NCBI GenBank assembly: GCA_963674455.1
Contig: CAVMBE010000032.1
Coordinates: 124,001-188,000 of the forward strand
Length of the DNA stretch: 64,000 bases
Reading direction: 5' to 3'
DNA from: Lecanosticta acicola
Taxonomy: Eukaryota > Ascomycota > Dothideomycetes > Mycosphaerellales > Mycosphaerellaceae
Position numbers and translations under genes: made by a program. The notes under the pieces are model-generated. The model made no database searches. It saw nothing but the letters and a program-made list of their open reading frames with translations, and had not been told where the DNA came from. Positions 54,291-64,000 of this stretch are shown one piece after another (the stretch's first letter is position 1; each line of letters opens with the position of its first letter).

Positions 54291-57029
54291 CTACCGCATA
54301 AGCCTCCTGCGACTGGGATGAATGTGCGACATGTCATCCTGAACCTCCCGCGCCGGTGGCTGCGGCGGCGCAGGCTTAGGATCCTGTGCTGGAGGCGCCT
54401 TGCGTGGTGGAGGAGAAGAAGAGCGAGATCGGCTGCTTTCGGGGCTTCTGCTATTTCTCCTTCGCCTCGGCGCCGGTGCCTTGCGGGACGGCGGCGGCGA
54501 GCGAGAACGCGATCTGGAGTCGTAGCTGCTGGCTCTTCGCTCGCGCTGCATCGGCCGACCTTTAGCGACCGTAGCCGGGCCATTGCGACGGCGTGGGGGA
54601 GTCAGGGAGCGGCTCGCTGAGCGGCCTTGTCGCGGAGGCGGCGAACGCGAATCGGAAGGAGAACGTCGCCGGCCATTCGTTTTAGGAGGCCGCGATGCTA
54701 AGCGCGATGGTGAGACGCGGCGTTTGCGAGGAGGAGTGCGAGACCTGGACACGTCGCTGTAGCTGTCACGTCGAGATCGGCGCACAGGTGGGCTTCGCGA
54801 GGCACTATCGTCGCGGCCACGTCTGGAAGGTGGGGAGCGAGAGTCATAGGATGGGGATCGCTGTCTCCTGTTTGGGGGCGAACGAGAGCGTGAATAGGAG
54901 TCATCCCGTCTGCCACCCTTCCTCGGCGTCGCAGATCGGCTGTAGCTCCTGCCCCTACCACGCCTTGGTGTACGAGAGCGAGATCTGGAGTCGGAGCGCG
55001 AACGCGAGGAATAGCTGGAGTAGCTGCTGTAGCTACTGACACTTGCGCTGCGTCCTCGATCGCTGGGTGTCGGGCTCCTGGCCGGTGGTGGCGCCGCAAC
55101 AGGTTTGGGCATGTTCTTTAACCATTCCCTCATGCCCTCAGTCAAGGCGCCCATACCGATGGCCGTGAAGAAGTTGATGCTGAAGCGAGCGTTCTTAGGA
55201 TTGTCTGTCGGGAAAATCCCAGCCAGAGCAGGCTGAAGTGCGTCGTCTTTGAAGCGCTCTTGTAGTGCCTTCATGCCAACGCCCTGTGCCAACTCTTCGA
55301 TCAGGATCTTGATGAAAATACGACTCGAGCTGGTCGTGTCCTCTTCGTTCAAATGGATCGCATGCAAGACATGCCAGCCGATAGCATCACTCGCAAGCAG
55401 ATGTGCAAAGAATTGAGCAATGATTCGTAGGCGATTTGTCTCGTATCGGTGGATCGTCTCGTAATACTTGACGAACATGTCTTGGAAAAGATCCTGCCAT
55501 AGGCGATTTAACTTGCAGAAACGTTCGCCGATCAAGCCAAAGAATTTGTTGAAAGTTCGTTCTTGGCTGCAGCATTCGATGATCATGGATGGCAGTTCCT
55601 CTTCCCGTCCAGTAGGCAGGTTGATCCGCATGAGCTTGTGACATGCTTCCTCGAATCCACCCGAGGACATGATGGTCAAATAGATTGATCGCCGCAGGTT
55701 GACGAGGTCCGTGTTCGACTGGTCCTTGATGTCCATGGCCTTGTCAGCAGCGCCTTCCCCATCTTCTTCAGAACTCTCGTCCGAGCCATCATCATCATCG
55801 TCATCATCTTCGTCCTCACTGCCAGATGCTTCTCCCAAGATTTCGGCCTTGAGCTTGCGATAAGCCTCCTCATTTGCCTCAAATTCAGGATCAAACTTGA
55901 AGATATTGAGTCCTTCTTCAGCCTTCAGCTCATCGTCCAAGCCAGGTCTGTGGGTGATTTGATCCTCCTCCTCCACCAAATCCAGTTCCTCTCGAATCGC
56001 CTGATGGTTTTTGTATTTATCCTTCCTGATTTGAAACAACACCTCAATCATGTATTGCACTCTCTTGTCGATATCCGCTTCGTGCAGGATGCTCCTGAAC
56101 TGATCGTAAACGGCGAGCGAAATCTGGGAATTCATTTCCTCAATGTGCTGCCCGACCTCCTTCATCAGGCCCACCGCGATCTCCACGCTATCGTCTGTAG
56201 GTTTGTGAAGTAGCAAAAGAAGCATTTGCGCTGCGAGCATCTCGTGTGCCACTTGTTGATTGATGAGGTGTGCGATGAAGGTCGTGCTGCTGTGGCAGAC
56301 GCTCTTGTCGTTCCTCTTGAAAGCCTTACGAAATTGAATGATCAATCTGTTGATGAGCAGCTCACCCACCTGTGGGAGCTTGGTGTTCACGATAGCAGCC
56401 ATAGCAGCGTATATGGGCGTGAAGGGCAGACTCGCCGCCTGAGCCTTCATGATGCTCCTGCAAAACAGGCCTCGTCCACGGACCAGATTCTCGATGAACA
56501 GCTCGGGTACAATATGCTTGATGTTCGAAACGTTGACCTTGTTGATCAGACCATTGATCGATTTCTTCAGTGCTTCCCACGCCATGCGCTGGTATTCCTT
56601 CGAGGTCTTGTCCGTGATCTGAGCCTGGAGGGCCTTCAGCCTGGCCGGCGGAATATATGTGCCTCCCGACCGCATATTGAGCAGTTTGTCGTATTCTGCC
56701 TTGGCCGCGGCCTGCTTTTCCGCGTCAGTGAGGGGCTTCGCTGACTCCGGTTCCACTCGCTGGCGCATCTCGAGCTGGCGCGCTCGCTCCTTGGCTCGTT
56801 CCCGATCGACATCTCTGGGCAACGGACCACTTCGTGGCGGCGGAGATCGTGATCGTGATCGTGAGTAGGAGCGGCGGCGTAGTGAAGGGGCTTCCCGTCG
56901 AGGCGAAGGGGAGCGCGAGATGGAGCTGCGCTTGCGCGGATTGCTGTTGGTGTGGCTCTCGACCACCACCGCACCATCGCCGGGCTCGGGCGTCGGCAGG
57001 CGTGCCGTCGACTGCAGCGTCGTCGCCAT
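54291..57029 (-). CDS. CWC22: Pre-mRNA splicing factor Cwc22
   Basis: Single exon, 912 residues from ATG 57029 (the frame extends upstream only from a TTG). A short RS-type N-terminus (RKRSSISRSPSPRR) leads to the MIF4G domain at about 135-330 (GTYIPPARLKALQ, FIENLVRGRGLFCRSIMKAQ, AAIVNTKLPQVGELL), an acidic stretch near 410-430, then the MA3 domain (LRRSIYLTIMSSGGFEEACHKL) and the conserved NARFSINFFTAIGMG segment. The last ~250 residues are a dense Arg-Ser/Pro tail. Cwc22 is required for the first splicing step and, in organisms that have it, recruits eIF4A3 of the exon-junction complex. It faces the YwbE-domain gene across a 262-bp shared promoter. Confidence 0.94.
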   Translation of the reverse strand: MATTLQSTARLPTPEPGDGAVVVESHTNSNPRKRSSISRSPSPRREAPSLRRRSYSRSRSRSPPPRSGPLPRDVDRERAKERARQLEMRQRVEPESAKPLTDAEKQAAAKAEYDKLLNMRSGGTYIPPARLKALQAQITDKTSKEYQRMAWEALKKSINGLINKVNVSNIKHIVPELFIENLVRGRGLFCRSIMKAQAASLPFTPIYAAMAAIVNTKLPQVGELLINRLIIQFRKAFKRNDKSVCHSSTTFIAHLINQQVAHEMLAAQMLLLLLHKPTDDSVEIAVGLMKEVGQHIEEMNSQISLAVYDQFRSILHEADIDKRVQYMIEVLFQIRKDKYKNHQAIREELDLVEEEDQITHRPGLDDELKAEEGLNIFKFDPEFEANEEAYRKLKAEILGEASGSEDEDDDDDDDGSDESSEEDGEGAADKAMDIKDQSNTDLVNLRRSIYLTIMSSGGFEEACHKLMRINLPTGREEELPSMIIECCSQERTFNKFFGLIGERFCKLNRLWQDLFQDMFVKYYETIHRYETNRLRIIAQFFAHLLASDAIGWHVLHAIHLNEEDTTSSSRIFIKILIEELAQGVGMKALQERFKDDALQPALAGIFPTDNPKNARFSINFFTAIGMGALTEGMREWLKNMPKPVAAPPPARSPTPSDRGRSASVSSYSSYSSYSSRSRSDSRSRSRTPRRGRGRSYSRSATPRKGGRRDDSYSRSRSPPNRRQRSPSYDSRSPPSRRGRDDSASRSPPVRRSRRDSYSDVSRSRTPPRKRRVSPSRLASRPPKTNGRRRSPSDSRSPPPRQGRSASRSLTPPRRRNGPATVAKGRPMQRERRASSYDSRSRSRSPPPSRKAPAPRRRRNSRSPESSRSRSSSPPPRKAPPAQDPKPAPPQPPAREVQDDMSHIHPSRRRLMR

Positions 57030-57291
57030 GGTGGAACCCGCTGCGGCTCTGCTTCTGCTGCCGTGCAAAGTCCTTTGTGAGTTTGCGCAAAGCGTCCTCG
57101 TCGTTGTGGTGAGGTCGAGGTGCGAGGCGCGAGGCGCGGTTCATGCCCGGGAAGAAAAGACTAGCGGATCGGCAATGCTCCGTGCGCGCTTGAGTCATGA
57201 GTAGCTGCAAGTCCCCGATCACATGCAACGCCTCACCTCGACTTCACCCTCTCGATGTTCAGTCTTCGCCCAAGGCCCTTAACAAAAAAAA

Positions 57292-57870
57292 ATGAACAGA
57301 CGCCGAAATGGCCAGCCGCGGCCAGGCCGAGACAACAGCCGAGGCGGACGACGAGCGAACGACTCTCGTCCCAATTATCATTCCGTCCCTACGATCCAAC
57401 AAGTCATAGTCGGTGCTCCGGTCTCCATCGTCCTCAAGCAAGACCAGCCCACGGGTCGAGAGGTCCAAGGGATCGTGCAAGACCTGCTGACGCGAGGAGA
57501 CCACCCGCGTGGGATCAAAGTCCGACTGCAGGATGGACGGGTGGGCCGAGTACAGAGAATGGGCGATAGCAGCACCATGACTTCCAACGCGAACACGACG
57601 ACATCGCTGCGGAGTCAAGAGGTGCTTCCGCCGCGAATGCGAAATCAACGCACAGATAAGTTCGACGAGCACCACGAGGACGACTCCCAAGGACTCCCGC
57701 CTCGAACACTGGCAGACTTTCTTCCAGAGTCTGAGGGCGAGCCGGGACCGGGGGACGCACACCTAGGCAACGTTACATTTTCCACCGCTACCGCTAAATG
57801 CCCCATATGTGGTCTATTTGAAGGTGATGAGATTGCAGTATCGCGGCACGTGGAAGGCCACTTGACCTGA
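57292..57870 (+). CDS. YwbE-domain (DUF2196) protein with C-terminal UBZ-like zinc finger
   Basis: Single exon, 192 residues. The basic Arg/Gly-rich start is followed by a complete YwbE domain at about 38-90: IVGAPVSIVLKQDQPTGREVQG, LTRGDHPRGIKVRLQDGRVGRVQ. This is a small beta-barrel best known from bacteria and also found in fungi; its function is not established, though nucleic-acid binding is plausible from the basic character. A disordered linker leads to CPICGLFEGDEIAVSRHVEGH at the very C-terminus, a C-x2-C...H-x3-H arrangement like UBZ-type ubiquitin-binding fingers. The finger call rests on spacing only. Confidence 0.82.
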   Translation: MNRRRNGQPRPGRDNSRGGRRANDSRPNYHSVPTIQQVIVGAPVSIVLKQDQPTGREVQGIVQDLLTRGDHPRGIKVRLQDGRVGRVQRMGDSSTMTSNANTTTSLRSQEVLPPRMRNQRTDKFDEHHEDDSQGLPPRTLADFLPESEGEPGPGDAHLGNVTFSTATAKCPICGLFEGDEIAVSRHVEGHLT

Positions 57871-58123
57871 GCATTCTCTGCACGCCTTACACAAAATGCC
57901 ATATCATGACATGCCGCTGAGTTTTGCGCGTGGCTCGTAAAAAGCCTGCCACGAGAAACGGACACCAAATTTCGCGAGCGTTTTACAGCTCAAGTCGAGA
58001 TTATTTAAACGTGGTGTACTAGAGTGGCCACTATACTCCCTCACCGCAACAAAGCTGCAAACATCATCAAAAAGTCCACCGACTCCGGCGCTATGTCGAA
58101 CACTCGGCAAGCCTAACATTACC

Positions 58124-61100
58124 TCAGACCTCAAAGTCTTTGAAACCAACCACAAGTCCATCGTCGTTCTTCGTAGCCACGCTCCAGACGGGCTCGAATC
58201 GCTTCAATTCATCAAAGGCCGGGATGATCCCCGGGGAATTCGCATCCGCCCACATACACTCCGCTCGACCCTTTTGGCCCTTGGCCGATTGCGTTCCGTC
58301 CCAGGTAACGTTGACTTGGAAGACTTTGTCCCAGGTGCGCGAGAACATGCGCACTTGCGTACTGCCCCCCTCTGGAACAGGCTGTTGTCGAGGATCCGTC
58401 GCTCCATCTTCGACGAGCACTTCGGAGACGGGATTGTCAAAGCGGAGGCGGCATTGCTTGGTACTCAGGCCACGAAGGGTGATGAGGGCGCTACTTCCAT
58501 TGTGCGTGGTGTTGACATCAAGCCAGTCCTGATAGCTCAAGGACGAGTTTTTGGTGAGCGCGAGATAGTCTTCTGGTACAACATTGGCCGTCAGGCCAGA
58601 CCATTGGCAGCTAATCAGTCCTTTCCTGTTCGCAGCCGAAGTGTCACCGCAATTCACAGGCTGCCCGGCCGAGCTGGGCATTTCGCCGATGATATCTTGC
58701 AAGAACCCATCGAGTCCGCTCAAAGTAACGTTGTTCTGTCCAGTCTTCAAATCCATCTCCTGGACAAAGTAATACTTCATCCTGGCTTCTCTCGAGAATG
58801 GAAAAGCCGTCAGGTTGTAAGCCAGGCATCCGACGAACACCAGGAGCAAGAACGTCGGTACGTGGAATGTGAAGCGGTGCAAGAATGGCGACAGCGGCAA
58901 CAGTAGCAGCACCGTCAAAATCGCGAAGAAGAGATAAGGCGGTAGTACTGGATTGCCATCCGCCGGAGTCTGATGCAGCGAAGCCGTTAGGATCAGAGCG
59001 ATCTGCCCGACGATGATGATGTTGATTGGAGCCAAGACTAAGAACTGGAGAAACCAAGTACATTGTGGGAGAGAGCTGGACCAGGCCTGCTCGTCTTCGT
59101 ATGCGCGGTTCAGGAATGGATCATCAGTGTCCTCCGGGACCTCATCGCGGTCTGGTCTCCGACGACTGAGACCTGTGAAGGTATTTTGGTTGGCGCGGGT
59201 GCCGCCCGAGAGAAGAGACGTTCGTTCGTTCGGTTCCCCATCGTCGCGCGCATCGTCCAAGAGCCTTCGTGAAGATCGGCTGCCAGGCCGAGTGGACGCA
59301 TCGTCTTGCACCTGCACTCCAAGCACATGCTCGACATACTTTGAGATCTTTGGCAATGCGCACAGCTCCAGGTAGGAGATCAGGAGAGCGACAAAGACGG
59401 AAGCATTGTAGATGACTAGGAAGTAGCCAGCAGCCAGCTGAAGGGTGTGCTCTCCTACTGTGGCCAATACCAACAGTATCCACGAGATCACATAGAGCCA
59501 GATGAGAACGAACATGCGATGGAGCGCGGTAGGTCGGACTTCGGCGGCTCCAGCCAGGAAGAACCAAGCGACTGCGAACCAGCCGGAGATCATCATGGCC
59601 CACACAGCATATTCGCTGCTGTACAAGATCAGAGGATTGACCTTTGTCACTAGATAGGCTAGTGCCATAACAACCGCAGTGGCTACGACAAAGGCCAGTG
59701 GGAAGCGGAAGAAGCCACGGCGACCGTGCAATCGGACCGCATCATCATCGTCTTGGCTGTGGAGGTATTTCTTGCCTCCCAATGGGTACCACTTGCCGCT
59801 GCGTCGGATGAGAACCTCCAAGAGTATCAGAATAATGGGTCCGGCGACCTACGCGATGGTTAGAAGTCGAGCAGGCCGTCATGTTAGATGTGGGCGAAAA
59901 AAGAAATTCATCGCCACGCCGTGAATTGGTGGACGACACGTGGAAACGAATTATGAGACTCACGAGTAATGTAACCGAGAAAGCAAATAGCGTATTGAGC
60001 TGGCCGACGGCGAAGACACGGCCGAACAGATCGAACCAGACAGCGTTGCTTCGAGATCCAGTGTCGACTTTGCCCGTCTCCTTTTCCATCGAGCCTTCGA
60101 ACTGTGCGAAACATTAGCTTGTGACCTAATGTGCGGCAAAGTACATACCTCGTTACCCTCATGTGAGGTCAGAGACTGCATTGTGGCCAACGATGCCGAC
60201 AACATGTGCCACACGCTCTCGGGGCCCGTATCTCTCGTGTCATCCTGGTCTGTATGATATCTCGCCCGCGGCTCAAAGAAAGCAATGTCAAGTCCTCGCA
60301 ACCCTAGCTCCTCGGTGAAGACGGAATAGTCAGTTCCACTCCTTACAAAGCCTTGCTTGAAACCGTCACCGGTGATGACAGAGCCGAATGGGAGGGGGCT
60401 GCCTTGGTAAGCCTTGGTGACTTCAGTATCGGTGCTTCGGAACAGCATTGCACGTCCACCGGCTCCCGCGCCTTCGAGATTCACAAAGGTATGGGCGAAC
60501 TGCGCGACAGGATGGTGGACGTAAGCCCTGGCACCATACAGTCCGTTCTCCTCGCCGTTGTTCATGAGGGCAATGACGCCCCTCTTGGGTCGATTGCCCT
60601 TCCGTGTGAAGTGGGAAATGAGCTGCAGAATCGTGACGACTCCCACTCCATCGTCGGTGGCACCGAAGCCTGAGGCGACACTGTCGTAGTGGGCAGACAC
60701 CAGAACGCCGCTCGCTCCCTCATAGGGTGCGGTCTCGTTCCACCACTCTCCCGCTCTGTCGTCCTGTCCACGGATATAGACGATGATGTTCTCCGACTCG
60801 CCGTACAGGGTGTATGGCCTATCAAGCTGCCCGTGTTAGAAGACCCAGCTCTCCGACTCCCAAGGCACGGTATTCCCACTCCGCGAACTAACTGTACGCA
60901 CCTCTTCGTCCAATCGTCCCACGCAGTGAAATTGCTCGTATCGTTCGCAAAAACAGTCACCAATGTCTCCTGTGCTCTTTCTCTCCCTGCTCTCTTGAAA
61001 GTCCCGTTGACAGCATACACCGTTTCATGATCGACGCCCTCAAGTATCTCTCCAACTCTTCTCAACAGATACTCCCGCACCAGATCATTTCTTCGACTTC

Positions 61101-61314
61101 CCCAGGGATGATAGCCATCGCTGATCTGCTCGAGGTCAAGCCATGCCTGGGTAAGGTTGATTCCTGCGGCTGGAGTCGCTGTCGAAGGCGCGCTGGGGAC
61201 GGTGTGGGCCAACCAGAGCAGGACGGCGAATAGGGCAATGTAGACAGCCGAGCCAATGATGGAGACTTGAAGTGGAAGGAAGGCAATCGGGTTCCACGAC
61301 CGCGTCCTCGCCAT
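58124..61314 (-). CDS. PFF1: Vacuolar membrane zinc protease Pff1 (M28 family)
   Basis: Four exons (61314-60902, 60818-60149, 60101-59964, 59848-58124), 981 residues. A signal-anchor (FLPLQVSIIGSAVYIALFAVLLWL) precedes the luminal M28 peptidase: zinc ligands are in SAHYDSVASGFGATDDG, NNGEENGLYG with the catalytic Glu pair, and ARYHTDQDDTRDT. After it come about eight membrane spans and a C-terminal luminal domain with many N-glycosylation sites (NVT, NSS, NTT, NGS). It matches yeast YBR074W/Pff1 in length and layout. The protease is thought to act in the vacuole membrane; substrates are not known. Splice phases all close, and each junction continues conserved sequence. Confidence 0.94.
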
Positions 61315-61848
61315 AGCGAGGGAGATTCTGGCTCTATCTCCAACCTGTCTTGCAGGGCGAGGGTGGGAGTAGTTGCATGTGGTTGCAGTGCGAGAGGAAC
61401 TTGAAGCTTTAGAGGTCTCCACTCCAAGGCGGGTAAATACGTAGTGGAAACATCCTGGATCGAGCTACCAGAGTGAATACCCGGTAGAGCAAGGTACAGT
61501 ACATGGAATGCCTCCGGGTTCATGACGCAACTGTTTGGTGCATATACCATATATACAATACAAGGTCGGCCTCACATTGACGATGAGAGAGACAGGCTCA
61601 TGCCCCAACTCGGACGAAGCCAATCTATGCGCGACCGATGCTACTGCTGTCCCGCTATGCTATAGATCTCTGATACAACTCATGTTCTAAACCTCGTCGC
61701 TCTTCGAAGCGAACTTCTGTTTCGGCAAAGATCCGAACGCCAGATTGAAAGAGCAAGGGGTATCTTATGGTATATCGAACACGCACAATTGACGCCGTCA
61801 TCTCGTCCAAGCGAACCTCACATTTCCTTCCTGGCAAAACTCGTCGCC
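61315..61848. other. Intergenic region: PFF1 promoter and transcription-factor 3' flank
   Basis: About 530 bp between the PFF1 start and the stop of the next minus-strand gene. No gene or RNA seen. Confidence 0.5.
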
Positions 61849-64000
61849 TCACCGCTGGCTTGTATATCCCTGCTGGAACATCGGATTCCACTCGGCGCCG
61901 CCGAAGAGGTCGTGGATGTTGATGTTGGACAGATTTTGTTGGAACGCTTGCTGTCCGGGCCACTGTCCATTCGACATTTGCATCGCCTCTGCAGCGCTGG
62001 TAGGTTGCCCATCGATATACGGCATGTTCTGCGAAAAAGGCATACCCTGCTGCCGTGGCTGTGGCCGGGGCATCGGTTGTTGCTGTTGGCCCTGCTCAAG
62101 ATAGGGAGGTAGAGTATAGAACCGTGCCTCGATGTTCTCCTCAGGGCCCCGAGACGTGTGAGCTACCTGCCCAGAGCCTTCCACACCACTGTATGCTGGC
62201 TGGTTTACGAAGGAGCTATCGTTCTTCGCGTATTGATTATTCTCAAATGTTGTAAGCGGTTGATTCGGGTAGACAAAGGGCTCGTCGGCTGCAGGGAACA
62301 TCATAGTCGAAAGGTCAGTCAGCTGCGGATTCGCAAAGTTGGGTGGCAGGGAGTACTGCTGCATCGTGCTGCTCATGGGGTGCGAGACACTCCTGTGTGT
62401 CGCGCCAGCAAAGCCATTGGAATCAAACGATGAAGACGTCGGTGTTTGGGGCCCATAAGTGGATTCTGATTGCGACCATGTGCTACCGTCATACGGAGAT
62501 GTCGTGCCCGGAGTTCCCGAAGCACCGGGTGTGGGATATGTGCTGGAACGCTTGGAACTTTGCACGTGCTCTTGACCGATCATGGGAACATCCGAGTGGC
62601 TGCGTGAGGCTTGGCCATTGGGCGCTTGGTAGTATTGTGCGCTCTGCCCATATGGCCGCTTTTTGCTAATTCCGGGGTTCTTTTGACCTTCTCTCATCCA
62701 GGGAGGAAGGCGCTGGAACACAATGTCCAACGTGGCCGTGCAGCGATCGGCAGCCATGCTGGTAGTCGTCAAGGAAGCAAGCACTTCCCTTCCCTCGATT
62801 GCGTCTTTCATGACGGCCTCCGTGGTTGGATTGTCCGGGTTTTCGGCAGCGAAGTATACCAGTGCCAAGATCGAGAAGAAGGTGGTGTACATGATAAACC
62901 AGAACGGGCCATTCAGCAAGCCCATTTGTTTCATCTGGGATGCAATGTGAATGATGTTGCGCGAGACGTTGACGAAAGATGCGGCGCAAGCGTATGCTCG
63001 CTGATCCGCGGGCGCGGATCGTTTCTCCATAGCAGTAAAGTGGAGGAATGGCCGGTAGAGAAGGACTTGGGCATGAGCATATGACAGGCGCAGAAGGTGT
63101 TGGATCCGCGTGTACCGTGCCGGCGCCTCACACGGACTGAGGATGGGCGGTAGACTATTCTTCCAGAACTCGAGGTCGCTTTCGATTTCGCGAATGGTCG
63201 AGAAGGGGATCGAGTATGACTTATCTCCAGGATCCTCGGGGCTCTGGACCTTGATAGGATAGATCTTGCGTACTATTTTTTGGAGAATCTGCACGAGACG
63301 CGTATGCGCGTTGAATGCGGTCATCAAAGAAACCGTGCCCTCAGGCATTGGCAGGATACCGTCTCGTGTGATGTACTCGTCGTCCACCGCGGTGGGAAAC
63401 TCCTGGTCAATATCTTCGTCACTCAACGTCTGCGGCAGGCCCAGCATTGCGCCAACGTAAATGTCCAACTTGCGAACGATCCAGAAGACTCGTTTGCGAC
63501 TCTCTGCTTCGATGGGATCGAATCGACCGGCTGCTGAGCGATGCAGACCCATACGCAACGCAGATCGCAGGGCAAGGCCGACGTACGCGTAACACTGCGA
63601 CATTTTGGCGGAGGATTGGAGGAAAAGAATCATGAAGATGACGGCCTGAACGGACGCTAGATCTCGGCAATCAGCGATGTCCATAAGGTGCCTCGCGGTC
63701 TTGAAGTAGGCGAATCCTTGTTGTATGGCGGTTTCGTATCCTTCGCGGTGCACACCATTCTCACCGTCCTTCCCAAACAAGCAGCCGAGCGCGACTGCCG
63801 CGTAGAACAACGGCAAAAACACATTCTCCTCATTTGTGTAGTTTTCGGACGGAATGCTGTAGATGCGTTCAAAGCCTGCCCAAAATGTAGGTTGATGCAC
63901 GGTCCGCAACAACGCCGCTGCGTCGTTTACTGCGTAGCTGCATAGCTGTCTCGCCATGCCCTTTGGAGGCAAGTCTGTGCTGGGTGGAGAGGATTCGCCC
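61849..64000 (-). CDS. Fungal-specific transcription factor (middle homology region), partial
   Basis: The frame is open from the right edge to the stop at 61849, about 717 codons. It contains the fungal transcription factor domain (PF04082-type): TVHQPTFWAGFERIY, LPLFYAAVALGCLF, then YAYVGLALRSALRMGLHRS and AESRKRVFWIVRKLDIYVG. The C-terminal 250 residues are Ser/Gln/Pro/Met-rich and end with IHDLFGGAEWNPMFQQG, which looks like a short activation motif. The Zn2Cys6 DNA-binding domain expected at the N-terminus must lie beyond the window, so this is inferred. The pathway cannot be told. Confidence 0.85.
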   Translation of the reverse strand, partial: GESSPPSTDLPPKGMARQLCSYAVNDAAALLRTVHQPTFWAGFERIYSIPSENYTNEENVFLPLFYAAVALGCLFGKDGENGVHREGYETAIQQGFAYFKTARHLMDIADCRDLASVQAVIFMILFLQSSAKMSQCYAYVGLALRSALRMGLHRSAAGRFDPIEAESRKRVFWIVRKLDIYVGAMLGLPQTLSDEDIDQEFPTAVDDEYITRDGILPMPEGTVSLMTAFNAHTRLVQILQKIVRKIYPIKVQSPEDPGDKSYSIPFSTIREIESDLEFWKNSLPPILSPCEAPARYTRIQHLLRLSYAHAQVLLYRPFLHFTAMEKRSAPADQRAYACAASFVNVSRNIIHIASQMKQMGLLNGPFWFIMYTTFFSILALVYFAAENPDNPTTEAVMKDAIEGREVLASLTTTSMAADRCTATLDIVFQRLPPWMREGQKNPGISKKRPYGQSAQYYQAPNGQASRSHSDVPMIGQEHVQSSKRSSTYPTPGASGTPGTTSPYDGSTWSQSESTYGPQTPTSSSFDSNGFAGATHRSVSHPMSSTMQQYSLPPNFANPQLTDLSTMMFPAADEPFVYPNQPLTTFENNQYAKNDSSFVNQPAYSGVEGSGQVAHTSRGPEENIEARFYTLPPYLEQGQQQQPMPRPQPRQQGMPFSQNMPYIDGQPTSAAEAMQMSNGQWPGQQAFQQNLSNINIHDLFGGAEWNPMFQQGYTSQR

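Noticed and set aside
54291..57029. Large plus-strand frames across the CWC22 Arg/Ser tail
   Set aside because: They come from the GC-rich repetitive codons of the RS region and have no independent support.
1..64000. tRNA, 5S rRNA, transposon, CRISPR or viral insertion
   Set aside because: I scanned by eye for the tRNA B-box motif, transposase or reverse transcriptase motifs and regular repeat-spacer arrays and found none; a covariance search could still find a divergent RNA gene.

Overview
This window is nuclear DNA of a filamentous ascomycete, most likely a Dothideomycete. It is gene-dense, with one gene per roughly 2.4 kb on both strands. Introns are mostly 48-75 nt with GTAAGT/GTATGT-like donors and CTAAC/CTGAC-like branch points. 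The gene set is typically fungal: a fungal hybrid histidine kinase, the vacuolar protease PFF1, MED16, HST4, a DHA1-type MFS pump and a fungal zinc-cluster-type regulator. The taxonomic placement is inferred from gene content only. I joined exons by hand using splice signals and reading phase. Where the joined phases close and conserved protein motifs continue across the junction, I regard the model as firm.

Layout. 0.2-8.2 kb: proteasome receptor RPN13, a five-exon DHA1 MFS transporter and the meiotic MutS homologue MSH5. 8.6-13.3 kb: ER membrane complex subunit EMC5, elongation factor 1-beta (EFB1) with a 200-nt intron that appears to carry the U18/snR18 box C/D snoRNA, and mitochondrial disaggregase HSP78. 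14.1-22.5 kb: RNA polymerase III subunit RPC25 (apparent GC-AG first intron), a PPPDE/DeSI-type peptidase, sirtuin HST4 and Mediator subunit MED16. 22.6-28.9 kb: a small CsbD-like protein, RAD51, a peroxisomal ABC half-transporter and an unrecognised Cys/His-rich protein. 28.9-31.4 kb: a gene-poor stretch ahead of a bHLH regulator (31.4-33.4 kb). 34.9-37.5 kb: hybrid histidine kinase. 37.6-41.3 kb: a probably damaged MYND-finger gene, vacuolar SNARE VAM7 and spliceosomal IST3. 41.6-48.9 kb: acetoacetyl-CoA synthetase, UDP-galactose transporter HUT1, a CCCH protein with a nuclease-like domain and a FIT2/SCS3 lipid-droplet protein. 50.2-57.9 kb: an MDR alcohol dehydrogenase, an LMBR1-like membrane protein, splicing factor CWC22 and a YwbE-domain zinc-finger protein. 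58.1-64.0 kb: vacuolar membrane protease PFF1 and a fungal transcription factor that runs off the right edge.

The genes are mostly independent housekeeping genes; I see no biosynthetic cluster, transposon, CRISPR array or phage. Several gene pairs share divergent promoters (EFB1/HSP78, HST4/MED16, RAD51/ABC transporter, VAM7/IST3, AACS/HUT1, ADH/LMBR1, CWC22/YwbE). The observations most worth following are the intronic snoRNA (a host-gene link also known in budding yeast), the GC-AG intron after a four-codon exon in RPC25, the upstream reading frames ahead of the bHLH and kinase genes, and the apparently frameshifted MYND gene.
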